From assembly GCF_042677045.1 (NCBI RefSeq), contig NZ_JBHTIH010000002.1, positions 992,001-1,056,000 of the forward strand: a stretch of DNA of 64,000 nucleotides. Direction: 5' to 3'. Under the pieces are notes generated by a model, which ran no database searches, had not been told where the DNA came from, and saw only the letters and a program-made list of their open reading frames with translations. The translations under genes were made by a program, and so were the position numbers. This document shows positions 37,832 through 47,221 of this stretch, in pieces. Every line of letters starts with the position of its first letter. Position 1 is the first letter of the stretch. The DNA is from Lysobacter_K koreensis. Lineage in GTDB: Bacteria > Pseudomonadota > Gammaproteobacteria > Xanthomonadales > Xanthomonadaceae.

Positions 37832-37989
37832 TCTTTTGCCCAATGTCTCTCTAAGTCTTGGACCGGCCGTTGACAGGCAGATCCAGCGGTGCTGGCCCGA
37901 GAATAGCACAGCGTTCCGGCCCGTCCGGGGGCCGGGCCCGGGCTCGATATCCGCAGGAAACCAGCTGCGCCAGGGCGGTGGGTCGCGGG

Positions 37990-38613
37990 TCAGGCGGCCT
38001 GGATCGAGTCTTCCGGGCGACGTTCGAGCACCTGGTCGATCAGGCCGTACTCGCGGGCAGCCTCGGCGCTCTTGAAGTTGTCGCGCTCAGTGTCGCGGGC
38101 GATGGTTTCCAGCGCTTGGCCGGTGTGTTTGGACAGCACTTCGTTGAGGCGCTGGCGCAGCGCCAGGATCTCGCGCGCCTGGATCTCGATGTCAGTCGCC
38201 TGGCCCTGCGAACCGCCGGACGGCTGGTGGATCATCACCCGTGAATTGGGCAGCGCATAGCGCTTCCCCTTCGCGCCCGAGGCCAGCAGCAGCGCGCCCA
38301 TGCTGGCCGCCTGGCCGATGCAGATCGTGCTCACGTCCGGGCGGATGTACTGCATGGTGTCGTAGATCGCCATGCCCGCAGTGACAACGCCACCGGGGGA
38401 GTTGATATACAAGCTGATGTCCTTCTCGGGGTTCTCGGCCTCCAGGAACAGCATCTGCGCCACGATCACGTTGGCGACATGGTCGTCGACACCACCGACC
38501 AGGAAGATGACCCGCTCCTTGAGCAGCCGCGAATAGATGTCGTACGCGCGCTCGCCGCGGCTGGTCTGTTCGACCACCATCGGCACGAGGTTCAAGGCTT
38601 GGGTTCGGTTCAT
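37990..38613 (-). CDS. clpP: ClpP, proteolytic subunit
   Basis: A 207-residue serine protease forming a 14-mer. The catalytic triad is Ser104 (GQAASMGA), His129 (VMIHQPSGG) and Asp178 (DTERDNF). The N-terminal segment MNRTQALNLVPMVVEQTSRG ends in the Tyr-Asp-Ile-Tyr-Ser stretch seen in family members after propeptide removal. Lies between tig and clpX. Confidence 0.98.
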   Translation of the reverse strand: MNRTQALNLVPMVVEQTSRGERAYDIYSRLLKERVIFLVGGVDDHVANVIVAQMLFLEAENPEKDISLYINSPGGVVTAGMAIYDTMQYIRPDVSTICIGQAASMGALLLASGAKGKRYALPNSRVMIHQPSGGSQGQATDIEIQAREILALRQRLNEVLSKHTGQALETIARDTERDNFKSAEAAREYGLIDQVLERRPEDSIQAA

Positions 38614-38728
38614 CTCAACGGCACCTGTGGCTGACGTGATGGCAAGGTCCGGTCAACTTGGGGCCGACAGGACCGTGGCGCAAGAGGCGCGACGTGTTGC
38701 GAGTTCAGAACTTGGCTATGCCAATCGC

Positions 38729-40036
38729 TTACGGGCGGATCGCCTCGCTGAACGACAGCGCCTGCTCGGTGTGCGAGGCGCGCTCGGCGATCCAGTCGAT
38801 CACCTGCTCCTCCATCACCCGCGACTGCAGGCCCGCCATCAGCTGCTGGTCGTTGCGATACAACTCGATGACCTGCTGCGGCTCTTCGTAGGTCGAGGCG
38901 ATCAGCTTGAGGGTCTCGCTGACGCGCTTGGAATCGAGCATCAGCTGGTTGCGGCGCGCGATCTCGCCCACCAGCAGGCCGACCAGCACGCGCTTGCGCG
39001 CCGGTTCCATGAAGGTCAGGTGCGCATCGGCCGGGACGTCGATCTGGCGGCCCTGGCGACGCGCCTGCTCAACGGCCTGCCGCGCCATGTCGCGGGCCTC
39101 GCCCTCGACCAGCTTGGGCGGCATCTCGACGTGCGCGTAGGCGGCGATCAGCTGCTCGCCGACTTCGCGGCGCAGGCGCGTCATCAGCGCGCCCTTGAGC
39201 TCGCGCTCGAGGTTGCTGCGGATGTCGGCGCGGAACTGCTCGGCATCGCCACTCTTGATGCCGAAGCTCTTGATGAAGCCGGCATCGATCTCCGGCAACT
39301 CCGGCTCCGAGACCTTGGTCGCCTTGAGGTGGACTTCCACGCTACGCCCGGCGAACTGCGGCACGCGCCAGTCGGTCGGGAATTCGATCTGCGCCTGCTT
39401 CTCGTCGCCGGCCTTCATGCCGACCAGCGCCGCTTCGATCGCCGGGAACATCGCGCCCGAACCGAGGACGGTCGCGCCGCGCTCGATGCCCTCGGCGGGC
39501 AGGCGCTCTTCGCCGGCGACCGACCAGGTTTCCAGCTCGACCGCGTCGCCTTCCTGCGCCGCACGCTCGACGGCGTTCCAGCTGCGGCGCTGCAGGCGCA
39601 GGTTCTCGACCATCGCATCGATGTCGGCATCGCTGACTTGCGCGGTGTGGCGGACCACGTTGAGCTTGGCGACGTCGACGTCACCGAAATCCGGCACGAC
39701 CTCGAACGTGGCGACGTAAGCCAGCTCCTGGTCCGCGGCCGGCACGATCTGCGGGTTGCCGGCGATCTGCAAGGATTCCTGGCGCACCGCGCTGCTGAAA
39801 CCTTCGCGCAGCAGCCCGTCGAGGACTTCGGCACGAACCTGCGGGCCGAAGCGCTGCTCGATCACCTTGGCCGGCACCTTGCCGGGGCGGAAGCCCTTGA
39901 TCTTGGCGCCGCGGGCGATTTCGCGCAGGCGGCCACCGACCTGGCTTTCCAGGCGGTCGGCCGGGAGGCTGAAGGTCAGGCGGCGTTCGAGGGCGCCCAG
40001 CGATTCGACCGACACACGATTTTCTACAGCTGGCAT
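38729..40036 (-). CDS. tig: trigger factor
   Basis: A 435-residue ribosome-bound chaperone and prolyl isomerase. The ribosome-binding signature GFRPGKVP lies about residues 48-55, followed by the FKBP-like domain (EGDAVELETW to EVHLKATKV, about 160-245) and the helical arms. CAGGAGTGGGAT precedes the ATG at 40036. The FKBP core looks shortened and substituted relative to E. coli, so isomerase activity may be low. First gene of the tig-clpP-clpX-lon-hupB series. Confidence 0.95.
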   Translation of the reverse strand: MPAVENRVSVESLGALERRLTFSLPADRLESQVGGRLREIARGAKIKGFRPGKVPAKVIEQRFGPQVRAEVLDGLLREGFSSAVRQESLQIAGNPQIVPAADQELAYVATFEVVPDFGDVDVAKLNVVRHTAQVSDADIDAMVENLRLQRRSWNAVERAAQEGDAVELETWSVAGEERLPAEGIERGATVLGSGAMFPAIEAALVGMKAGDEKQAQIEFPTDWRVPQFAGRSVEVHLKATKVSEPELPEIDAGFIKSFGIKSGDAEQFRADIRSNLERELKGALMTRLRREVGEQLIAAYAHVEMPPKLVEGEARDMARQAVEQARRQGRQIDVPADAHLTFMEPARKRVLVGLLVGEIARRNQLMLDSKRVSETLKLIASTYEEPQQVIELYRNDQQLMAGLQSRVMEEQVIDWIAERASHTEQALSFSEAIRP

Positions 40037-40281
40037 ATCCCACTCCTGCAACCGTGGCATTGCGCCCCGGCACGATGTTGATGATCTGGCTGGCCGCCGG
40101 CGACGTACGAAAGCTCCGTCGCCCTGCCAGCGGAACGGGCTAGTTTCGCCGATTACGTGGCGCGCTGCCAGCGTTGGGTGCGGCGCGGTCGGCTTGAGCG
40201 AGAGAAGGCCGATATCCACGGAAGGTACGGCGCTCGCGAACGCTCGTTGGGCCCGCCGGGCCTTTGGTTTTCTACCTGGGT

Positions 40282-40366
40282 TGGTGCGAAAGGCGGGACT
40301 CGAACCCGCACGCCTTGCGGCACTGGTACCTAAAACCAGGGCGTCTACCAATTCCGCCACTTTCGC
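40282..40366 (-). tRNA. tRNA-Leu(TAG)
   Basis: 85 nt class II tRNA with CCA: GCGAAAG acceptor, anticodon stem CTGGT/ACCAG with loop TTTAGGT giving TAG (reads CUN), and a variable arm. Last tRNA of the five-gene cluster in transcription order. Confidence 0.95.
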
Positions 40367-40434
40367 GATGCCATGCCCGCCTGTTCATGCTGCCCGGGCG
40401 GGTCGGGCGCCGAAATTCTACGGCGTGGGGGTAC

Positions 40435-40470
40435 AAAAGAAAAAAGCACCTGGCAAGCCAAGTGCTTTTT
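40435..40470 (-). terminator. hairpin terminator after tRNA-Lys
   Basis: AAAAAGCAC / GTGCTTTTT stem with an inner TGGC/GCCA helix, followed on the minus strand by TTTCTTTTG, six bases past the tRNA-Lys 3' end. Confidence 0.82.
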
Positions 40471-40475
40471 CGATT

Positions 40476-40551
40476 TGGTGGGCCGTCAAGGATTCGAACC
40501 TTGGACCTATTGATTAAGAGTCAACTGCTCTACCAACTGAGCTAACGGCCC
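40476..40551 (-). tRNA. tRNA-Lys(CTT)
   Basis: 76 nt with CCA: GGGCCGT acceptor, anticodon loop reading CTT, T arm AAGG-TTCGAAT-CCTT. Confidence 0.97.
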
Positions 40552-40581
40552 CAAGAGATAAATTGTAGCAAAAAACAAAAC

Positions 40582-40659
<78 letters not shown>

Positions 40660-40705
40660 ATAGACCCTGAAAACTTGCATCGAACACGAACTGCATCGAA
40701 ACCGG

Positions 40706-40782
40706 TGGCGCGCCCGGCAGGAATCGAACCTGCAACCACCGGCTTAGAAGGCCGGTGCTCTATCCGGTTGAGCTACGGGCGC
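40706..40782 (-). tRNA. tRNA-Arg(TCT)
   Basis: 77 nt with CCA: GCGCCCG acceptor, anticodon loop CTTCTAA reading TCT (AGA/AGG), T arm GCAGG-TTCGATT-CCTGC. Confidence 0.97.
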
Positions 40783-40824
40783 CAGCGTACATCTTAACTG
40801 ACGCCTCTACCCAGCTTAAGCGGA

Positions 40825-40901
<77 letters not shown>

Positions 40902-41023
40902 AAACCGGGTCTTTCGTTGCGCACCAACGCCGCGAAAGGTCGGCCATTCTGGGCGTCCGTGCGGTAGCTGTCAACGCGAGGATGGCTATGCGCGATACTC
41001 GAATGGCCAGATCCAAGCCGGGG

Positions 41024-42373
41024 TCACGCCGGCTGCAGCTGCGGCCGGGCCGTGGGCCACAGCATCGCGAGCACGGCGACCGCACCCAGCAGCCAGCTGT
41101 AATGCACGCTGCCAGCCAGGGCGATCGGCGAGACCGCGCCCAACGATGCCGCCAGCAGGATCTGGGCGCCGTATGGCAGCACGCCCTGGGTCACGCAGGC
41201 GAAGATGTCGAGCACGCTTGCCGCGCGCGCGGGCGGCACGCCGTGCTCCTGGGCGATGTCGCGCGCCAGCCCACCGCTGATGAGGATGGCCACCGTGTTG
41301 TTGGCGGTGAACATGTCGGTCGTCGCCGACAGCGTCGCGATGCTGATCTCGCCCGCGCGGCGGCTCTTGTGCCCGCGCGCGAACCGACCAACCACACTGG
41401 CCAGCCAAGCCAGGCCGCCGGTGGCCTTCATCAGTGCGCCCAGCCCGCCGACCAGCAGCGACAGCAGCAGGATCTCGACCATGCTTTCGAAGCCGGCCCA
41501 GATGTCGCCGGCGTACGCAGCCACCCCGAAATCCACCGCGAAAAGTGCGCCGAACACCCCGGCCAACACCAGGCCCGCGCCCAGCACCAGGATCACGTCG
41601 AGCCCCGCCAATGCCAGTCCCAGCACCACCAGGTACGGGACGATCAGCCAAGGCGAGACGGCATCCGGGGTCTCAACCGGCGCCGTCTCGCCCAGCAGCC
41701 CCAACACCACCAGGGTCAGCACCGCCGCGGGCAAGGCCAGCTTAAGGTTGGCCTGGAACTTCTCGCGCAGGCTGCACCCCTGGGTGCGGGTGGCGATGAT
41801 CGCGGTATCGGAGATCAACGAAAGATTGTCGCCGAAGGTCGCGCCGCCGATCACCGCGCCGAGCACCAGCACGCGGTCCAGCCCGGAGGCATCCGAGACG
41901 CCCAGCGCGATCGGCGCCACCGCCGCGATCGTGCCCATCGAGGTGCCCAGCGACAGCGAGATGAAGCCGGCGACCAGGAACAGTCCCGGCAGCAGCAACG
42001 CCGGATGCACGTGGCCGATGCCCAGCGAGACGATCGCGTCGACCGCGCCGATCGCCTTGGAGACCTCCACGAAGCCGCCGGCGAGCAGGAAGATCAGGCA
42101 CATCAGCACCACGTTGGGGTCGCCCATCCCGGACAGCAGCGTATCCAGCGCCTTGATCCCGCGCCGGCGGGCGATGAACGCCGCCAGCGCCAGCGCGGGC
42201 AGGATCGCGACCGGCGCGCGCAGCTGGTAGAAGCCCATCGCCTCGCCGTGCGCGGTGAAATACAGGCCGGCGCCGAAGAACAGTGCCAGAAACACCAGCA
42301 GCGGCGTCAGCGCCACCCCACTGGGCCGCACCTGCGCAGGCAAGCCTCCGCCGGAGGGCGTCGCGTTGTTCAT
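41024..42373 (-). CDS. NhaC family Na+/H+ antiporter
   Basis: A 449-residue membrane protein with about 11-12 hydrophobic helices. LGTSMGTIAAVAPIALGVS, GGATFGDNLSLISDTAIIATRTQGC and the second-half ATTDMFTANNTVAILISGG/ACVTQGVLPYGAQ are the internally repeated ion-transporter (IT superfamily) motifs of NhaC. It probably exchanges sodium for protons; some relatives carry malate/lactate, which sequence alone cannot exclude. Start at 42373; the open frame upstream overlaps the next gene. Confidence 0.88.
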   Translation of the reverse strand: MNNATPSGGGLPAQVRPSGVALTPLLVFLALFFGAGLYFTAHGEAMGFYQLRAPVAILPALALAAFIARRRGIKALDTLLSGMGDPNVVLMCLIFLLAGGFVEVSKAIGAVDAIVSLGIGHVHPALLLPGLFLVAGFISLSLGTSMGTIAAVAPIALGVSDASGLDRVLVLGAVIGGATFGDNLSLISDTAIIATRTQGCSLREKFQANLKLALPAAVLTLVVLGLLGETAPVETPDAVSPWLIVPYLVVLGLALAGLDVILVLGAGLVLAGVFGALFAVDFGVAAYAGDIWAGFESMVEILLLSLLVGGLGALMKATGGLAWLASVVGRFARGHKSRRAGEISIATLSATTDMFTANNTVAILISGGLARDIAQEHGVPPARAASVLDIFACVTQGVLPYGAQILLAASLGAVSPIALAGSVHYSWLLGAVAVLAMLWPTARPQLQPA

Positions 42374-42525
42374 CGCTCTATCCGAATGAAATTCAGTCCC
42401 GGATATTGCGGCGCAGCATCGAGGCTGTCGAGCCGATCCACGGAACGCCGGCATCCGATCCGTGGCACCAACGACGAGCCGATGCGTTTCGGGTACGCAA
42501 GAGATCAGGCCGCGAGGCCGGCGGA

Positions 42526-43533
42526 TCACACCCGGCTGGCGATCGCCTTGGCGAACGACATGGTGGTGCCGCTGCCACCCAGGTCCGGGGTCAGCGAATC
42601 CTTGGCCTCGAGCGTGGCGATGATCGCCGCGCGCAGGCGCTCGGCCTTCTCCGGCTGGCCGATGTGGTCGAGCATCTGCGCCGCGCCCAGCAGCAGCGCG
42701 CACGGGTTGGCCTTGCCCTGCCCGGCGATGTCCGGCGCGGTGCCGTGCACGGCCTCGAAGATCGCCGCGTCGGTGCCGATGTTGGCGCCCGGGGCGAGGC
42801 CCAGCCCGCCGACCAGACCCGCACAGAGGTCGGAGATGATGTCGCCGAACAGGTTGGTGGTCACGATCACGTCGAACTGCTCGGGACGCATCACCAGCTG
42901 CATGCAGGTGTTGTCCACGATCATCTCGTTGCACTCGATGTCGGGGTACTCGGCGGCGACCGCGCGCGCCGTCTTCAGGAACAGGCCCGAGGTCGACTTC
43001 AGGATGTTGGCCTTGTGCACCACGGTGACCTTCTTGCGGCCGATGCGGCGGGCCATGTCGAACGCGTAGCGGACGATGCGCTCGGAGCCGCGGCGGGTGA
43101 CCTTCTGCTGCAGCAGCGCGGTCTCGCCGTCCTCGGACAGCGACTGGCCTTCGCCGATGTAGGCGCCCTCGGTGTTCTCGCGCACCGTGATCAGGTCGAC
43201 GCCCGACGGGAAGCGCGACTTGGTGTTCGGGAACGACTTGGCCGGGCGCACGTTGGCGTACAGGTCGAAGCGCTTGCGCAGCTCGACGTTGATCGAGCTG
43301 AAGCCCTCGCCGACCGGTGTGGTCAGCGGACTCTTGAGCGCGATGCGGGTCTTGCGGATCGAGTCCATGGTCGCCGCGGGCAGCAGCTCGCCGTGCTTCT
43401 CCAGCGCGACCAGGCCGGCATCGGCGAACTCGTACTGGAGGCCCAGCTGCATCGTGTCGAGCACGTGCAAGGTGGCGTCCATGATTTCCGGGCCGATGCC
43501 GTCGCCTCGGATGACCGTGATGGTCTGCGTCAT
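42526..43533 (-). CDS. NAD-dependent isocitrate dehydrogenase
   Basis: A 335-residue beta-decarboxylating dehydrogenase: TVIRGDGIGPEIMDATL, TVRENTEGAYIGE, NLFGDIISDLCAGLVGGLG and HGTAPDIAGQGKANP. The short length and sequence fit the homo-oligomeric NAD-IDH (type I) found in xanthomonads rather than the 415-residue NADP enzyme of E. coli. 3-isopropylmalate dehydrogenase is less likely, as it lies outside a leu operon. Converts isocitrate to 2-oxoglutarate in the TCA cycle. Confidence 0.88.
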   Translation of the reverse strand: MTQTITVIRGDGIGPEIMDATLHVLDTMQLGLQYEFADAGLVALEKHGELLPAATMDSIRKTRIALKSPLTTPVGEGFSSINVELRKRFDLYANVRPAKSFPNTKSRFPSGVDLITVRENTEGAYIGEGQSLSEDGETALLQQKVTRRGSERIVRYAFDMARRIGRKKVTVVHKANILKSTSGLFLKTARAVAAEYPDIECNEMIVDNTCMQLVMRPEQFDVIVTTNLFGDIISDLCAGLVGGLGLAPGANIGTDAAIFEAVHGTAPDIAGQGKANPCALLLGAAQMLDHIGQPEKAERLRAAIIATLEAKDSLTPDLGGSGTTMSFAKAIASRV

Positions 43534-43690
43534 TAGGGGATTCCCAGCTGATGGGCGCGGCGTGCCCCGGGGAATCGGGAGTACGGCGCCGGATGGTTAG
43601 CCGGAGAATTATGCCGGAAGCGGCTGCGTGCTGCAGGTGCGGGGCAACCAGACCACGCTCGAAGCCCGCCCTAGCGGGCTGTTCATCGGT

Positions 43691-44092
43691 TCAGCCGTGG
43701 TCGTGTCCGGCCGGTGCAGCGGCCTCGCCTTGCTCGAGCTGGTCGAGGAAGTCGACCGCGCGGCGCAAGTGCGGGATCACGATCGAGCCCCCGACCACCA
43801 GCCCGACCGAGAAGGTCTCGAACATCTCGGCGCGGCTGACGCCGGCGTCCTTGCATTGGGCGACGTGGTAGCTGATGCAGTCGTCGCAGCGCAGGACCAG
43901 CGACGCGACCAGCCCCAGCAACTCCTTGGTCTTCACGTCGAGCGCGCCGGCCTGGTAGGTCTGGGTATCAAGCGCGAAGAAGCGGCGCACGACTTGGTTG
44001 GGCTCGGCGAGGATGCGCTCGTTCATGCGCTGGCGAAACGCGGTGAATTCCGCGATCCGGTCGACCTCGCCCGACGTATAGGCAGCGCTCAT
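43691..44092 (-). CDS. AhpD-like carboxymuconolactone decarboxylase family protein
   Basis: A 133-residue helical protein with the redox CxxC and histidine of the AhpD core: LRCDDCISYHVAQCKDAG (residues 68-85). This suggests thiol-based peroxide defence rather than aromatic-ring catabolism. It overlaps the glutaredoxin gene (ATGA), reinforcing a redox role. The C-terminus is Ala/Gly/His-rich (GHDHG). Confidence 0.85.
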   Translation of the reverse strand: MSAAYTSGEVDRIAEFTAFRQRMNERILAEPNQVVRRFFALDTQTYQAGALDVKTKELLGLVASLVLRCDDCISYHVAQCKDAGVSRAEMFETFSVGLVVGGSIVIPHLRRAVDFLDQLEQGEAAAPAGHDHG

Positions 44093-44409
44093 GCGATGCC
44101 CGCCAGCAGCGGCTCGAGGCCGCCGGCCCGGTGCAACGCGATCATGTCGTCGTAACCACCGACGTGGGTGGTACCGATGAAGATCTGCGGCACGCTGGTG
44201 CGCTTGGTGAGCGCCTGCATGTCGCCGCGCGCGGCCGGGTCCAGGTCGATGCGGACCTCGGTCCAGGTCTGGTTCTTGCTCTTCAGGAAGTTCTTGGCGG
44301 CGATGCAGTACGGGCAGATCGCGCTGGTGTAGATGACGATGCCGGGGGACGGACTCCCGGGGCTCACGGGTGCTGATTCGCTCAAAACAATCTCCGGGGT
44401 GAAACTCAT
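44089..44409 (-). CDS. grxC: glutaredoxin 3-like protein
   Basis: A 106-residue glutaredoxin with the dithiol site CPYC (IYTSAICPYCIAAKNFL), the SVPQIFIG cis-Pro glutathione-binding loop and GGYDDM near the C-terminus. About 20 extra N-terminal residues (Ser/Pro-rich) precede the fold. Translationally coupled to the AhpD-like gene: glutaredoxin would supply electrons to thiol oxidoreductases. Divergent from bepA. Confidence 0.92.
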   Translation of the reverse strand: MSFTPEIVLSESAPVSPGSPSPGIVIYTSAICPYCIAAKNFLKSKNQTWTEVRIDLDPAARGDMQALTKRTSVPQIFIGTTHVGGYDDMIALHRAGGLEPLLAGIA

Positions 44410-44585
44410 CGGGAACGCTGGGGTCGAATATGGGCCAGCACCCGCCGCTTTTCCAGCCCGGGACACGCAACGCTGCCTCTCACGTGCGTGACGGAAGGCT
44501 TAAACAGCCGTTCACGTGCCACCGTTCACCTTGGCGTGGTCGCAGCCGCAGCGCGACTGCCCCGCCCGTCCGAAGGGAATTCCGC

Positions 44586-46169
44586 TTGCGCCGCATCGCC
44601 CTGCTCTCCGCTGCCGTCACCCTTGCCGTCGCCAGCGTCTGTGCGCCCGCCCAGGAACCGCGCCTGCCCGACATCGGCTCGTCGGCCGGCGAACTGATCA
44701 CCCCGGCCCAGCAGCAGGAGTACGGCGCGATGCTGCTCGCACAGCTGCGCCACTACGACTACCTGCTCGAGGACCCGCTGCTGGACAGCTGGCTCGACAC
44801 GCTCGGCAGCCGGCTCTCGGCCAGCAGCGCCCAGCCACGCCAGCCGTTCACGTTCTTCATGCTGCGGCAGCGGCAGATCAATGCGTTCGCGACGCTCGGC
44901 GGCCACATCGGCGTCAACGCCGGGCTGGTGCTGGCCGCGGACCGCGAGGACGAGGTCGCGGCGGTGATGTCGCACGAAATCGCCCACGTCACCCAGGAGC
45001 ACGTGCTGCGCGGGGCCGAACGCGCCCAGCGCGACCAGTTGCCGATCCTGCTGGCGATGCTCGGCGCGATCGTGGTCGCGCAGTCGGCCGGCGGCAGCTC
45101 CAGCAACGAGGCGTCGCAGGCCGCGATCATGTCGGCGATGGGCCTGATGCAGCAGCGCCAGATCGATTACACGCGCTCCAACGAGTCCGAGGCCGACCGC
45201 CTCGGCATCCAGACCCTGTCGCGCAGCCACTACGACCCGGCCGCGATGGCCGGCTTCTTCAACAAGATGCTGACCCGCTCGCGCAGCAACGCCGCCAACT
45301 GGTACGGCGAGACCCCCGACTACCTGCGCAGCCACCCGGTCACCACCACCCGCATCAGCGAGGCCAAGGAGCGCGCCGAGCAGCTCGGACGCACGCCGGG
45401 CGGATTCCTCGGCGTCGACGCGGTCAGCGACAACCCACTGCTACCCAGCGGGCTGCAGGTGTCGGGCAAGGCCCTGCTCGGCGGGGGCACCGGCCAGTTC
45501 GACTACGCCCGCGAGCGCCTGCGGGTACTCAGCGCCGATACCCCGGCGCTGGCGATCCGCGAGTACCAGCGGTTCGAGAGCGCCGGCAAGCTCAGCGACG
45601 CGCAGCGATACGGGCTGGCACTGGCGCGGCTGCAGGCGAACCAGGCCGGAGCCGCGGCGAGCGGGTTCGCGCCGCTGCTGGAGCAACACCCCGGCGACCT
45701 GTGGCTCACCCTGGCGCTGGCCGAGGCCGAAGCGCGCAGCGGCAAGGCCGCGGCGGCCGATGCGCGTTTCGAATCGCTGCTGCGGCAGACTCCGAACAAC
45801 CGACCGGTGGCGCTGACCTACGCGCGCGTGCTGGCCGAACGCAACACGCCGGCCGCCGGCAAGCGTGCGCAGGCGATCCTGCGGCCGCTGATGGGTGCCT
45901 CGGCGCAGGACGCGGTGTTCCAGAAGGTGTTCGCGCGCGCCAGCGAGATCGCCGGCGATCCGATCCGCGCCGGCGAGGCCTATGCCGAAGCCGCCTACCT
46001 CAGCGGCCGGCCCGAACAGGCGCTGGTGCAGCTGAACACGCTGAAGAAGCGCGCCGAAGTCGATTACTACGCGCGCGCGCGGATCGAGGCGCGGATCGCG
46101 GCGATCACCCCGACCGTGCTGGAACTCAAGCGCCAGGGCATCCGCGACGAGGACCTGCGCCGGCGGTAG
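44586..46169 (+). CDS. bepA: periplasmic M48 metalloprotease/chaperone BepA-like, TPR
   Basis: A 527-residue outer-membrane assembly quality-control protease. From a TTG start (AAGGGA upstream) it has a signal peptide ending near CAPAQEP, the zinc motif HEIAHVTQEH (His130, Glu131, His134), the third-ligand segment SNESEADRLG and a C-terminal TPR region. The upstream ATG at 44430 would put 52 non-family residues before the signal peptide, so TTG is preferred. Its TAG stop lies inside a REP element. Confidence 0.9.
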   Translation: MRRIALLSAAVTLAVASVCAPAQEPRLPDIGSSAGELITPAQQQEYGAMLLAQLRHYDYLLEDPLLDSWLDTLGSRLSASSAQPRQPFTFFMLRQRQINAFATLGGHIGVNAGLVLAADREDEVAAVMSHEIAHVTQEHVLRGAERAQRDQLPILLAMLGAIVVAQSAGGSSSNEASQAAIMSAMGLMQQRQIDYTRSNESEADRLGIQTLSRSHYDPAAMAGFFNKMLTRSRSNAANWYGETPDYLRSHPVTTTRISEAKERAEQLGRTPGGFLGVDAVSDNPLLPSGLQVSGKALLGGGTGQFDYARERLRVLSADTPALAIREYQRFESAGKLSDAQRYGLALARLQANQAGAAASGFAPLLEQHPGDLWLTLALAEAEARSGKAAAADARFESLLRQTPNNRPVALTYARVLAERNTPAAGKRAQAILRPLMGASAQDAVFQKVFARASEIAGDPIRAGEAYAEAAYLSGRPEQALVQLNTLKKRAEVDYYARARIEARIAAITPTVLELKRQGIRDEDLRRR

Positions 46170-46286
46170 GGCGGGTTTCAACCCGCCATCGTGCCGGCGC
46201 CGGATTGCGAGGAATCGGGGCTTCGAATCGACATCCACCGGTCCGGCACACCGAGCATGGCAATGGCGGGTGGAAACCCGCCCTGC
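46166..46286. repeat. paired GTAG-type REP element, copy 3
   Basis: Left unit 46166-46187 (GTAG plus GGCGGGTT-TC-AACCCGCC) and inverted right unit 46265-46286, separated by 77 bases. The GTAG of the left unit contains the bepA stop codon (46167-46169). The right unit has TGG in place of TTG in the loop and ends CTGC. Confidence 0.88.
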
Positions 46287-46330
46287 GCGAACCCGGGGCC
46301 ACTCGGCACGACGATGACACCCGTGTCGCA

Positions 46331-46348
46331 ATGTCACCGACATGTCAC
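46331..46348 (+). promoter_or_regulatory. Pho box upstream of phoB
   Basis: Two direct repeats, ATGTCAC-CGAC-ATGTCAC, with the 7-4-7 spacing of the PhoB operator (consensus CTGTCAT-N4-CTGTCAC). It lies 60 bases before the phoB GTG; TAGTGT eight bases downstream could be the -10. Implies PhoB autoregulation. Confidence 0.82.
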
Positions 46349-46408
46349 AAAACGGTAGTGTACTGGCGCGGCTTCAAGGATCCCCTCAGTCTCTCCCCCG
46401 GTGACCGT

Positions 46409-47116
46409 GTGCAGAAGCGCATCCTGATCGTAGAAGACGAACCCGCCATCCGCGACATGGTCGCCTTCGCCCTGCGCAAGGGCGAGTACGACCCGGTCCA
46501 CGCGGGCGACGCGCGCGAGGCGCAGGCCTCGATCGCCGACCGGGTGCCCGACCTGATCCTGCTCGACTGGATGCTGCCCGGCATCAGCGGCCTGGAACTG
46601 GCACGCCGCTGGCGCAAGGAATCGCTGACCCGCGAGGTGCCGATCATCATGCTGACCGCGCGCGGCGAAGAGAACGACCGCGTCGGCGGGCTCGAAGCCG
46701 GCGTCGACGACTATGTGGTCAAGCCCTTCTCCGCGCGCGAGCTGCTCGCGCGCATCCGCGCGGTGCTGCGCCGCTCGCGCGAGGACGACGAGGACGGCAG
46801 CGTCGGCGTCGGCGCGCTGCGCATCGACGGCGCCGCGCACCGGGTGTTCGCGCGGCTCGACGGGGTCGACCAGCCGGTGCAGATCGGCCCGACCGAGTAT
46901 CGCCTGCTGCATTTCTTCATGACCCACCCGGAGCGCGTGTACTCGCGCACCCAGCTGCTCGACCACGTCTGGGGCGGCAGCGTCTATGTCGAGGAGCGCA
47001 CCGTCGACGTGCACATCCGCCGGCTGCGCAAGACGCTCGAACCGCACCAGATCGACGGCATGGTGCAGACCGTGCGCGGCGCCGGTTACCGCTTTTCCGC
47101 ATCGGCCGAAGCGTGA
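46409..47116 (+). CDS. phoB: phosphate regulon response regulator PhoB
   Basis: A 235-residue OmpR-family regulator from a GTG start: acidic pocket VEDEPAIRD, phospho-acceptor Asp53 in LLDWMLPG, Lys in VVKPFSARE, and a C-terminal winged helix (RTVDVHIRRLRKTLEPH, TVRGAGYRF). VQKRILIVEDEP is the typical PhoB start. Divergence of the sequence from other family regulators is small. phoR follows after about 105 bases. Confidence 0.95.
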   Translation: MQKRILIVEDEPAIRDMVAFALRKGEYDPVHAGDAREAQASIADRVPDLILLDWMLPGISGLELARRWRKESLTREVPIIMLTARGEENDRVGGLEAGVDDYVVKPFSARELLARIRAVLRRSREDDEDGSVGVGALRIDGAAHRVFARLDGVDQPVQIGPTEYRLLHFFMTHPERVYSRTQLLDHVWGGSVYVEERTVDVHIRRLRKTLEPHQIDGMVQTVRGAGYRFSASAEA

Positions 47117-47221
47117 TCGCGTCCGGCGGGCGGGCAGCGACGCCCCGCGCGCCGCGGGAAGTCCCCCGGATGGACGCCCGCGATGACCCCGGCAACGGCG
47201 CAAGCCGCTAAATTGTCTGCC

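Noticed and set aside
44516..47116. Apparent 866-residue protein ending in PhoB
   Set aside because: The upstream part is a shadow of bepA in another frame; PhoB begins at the GTG at 46409.
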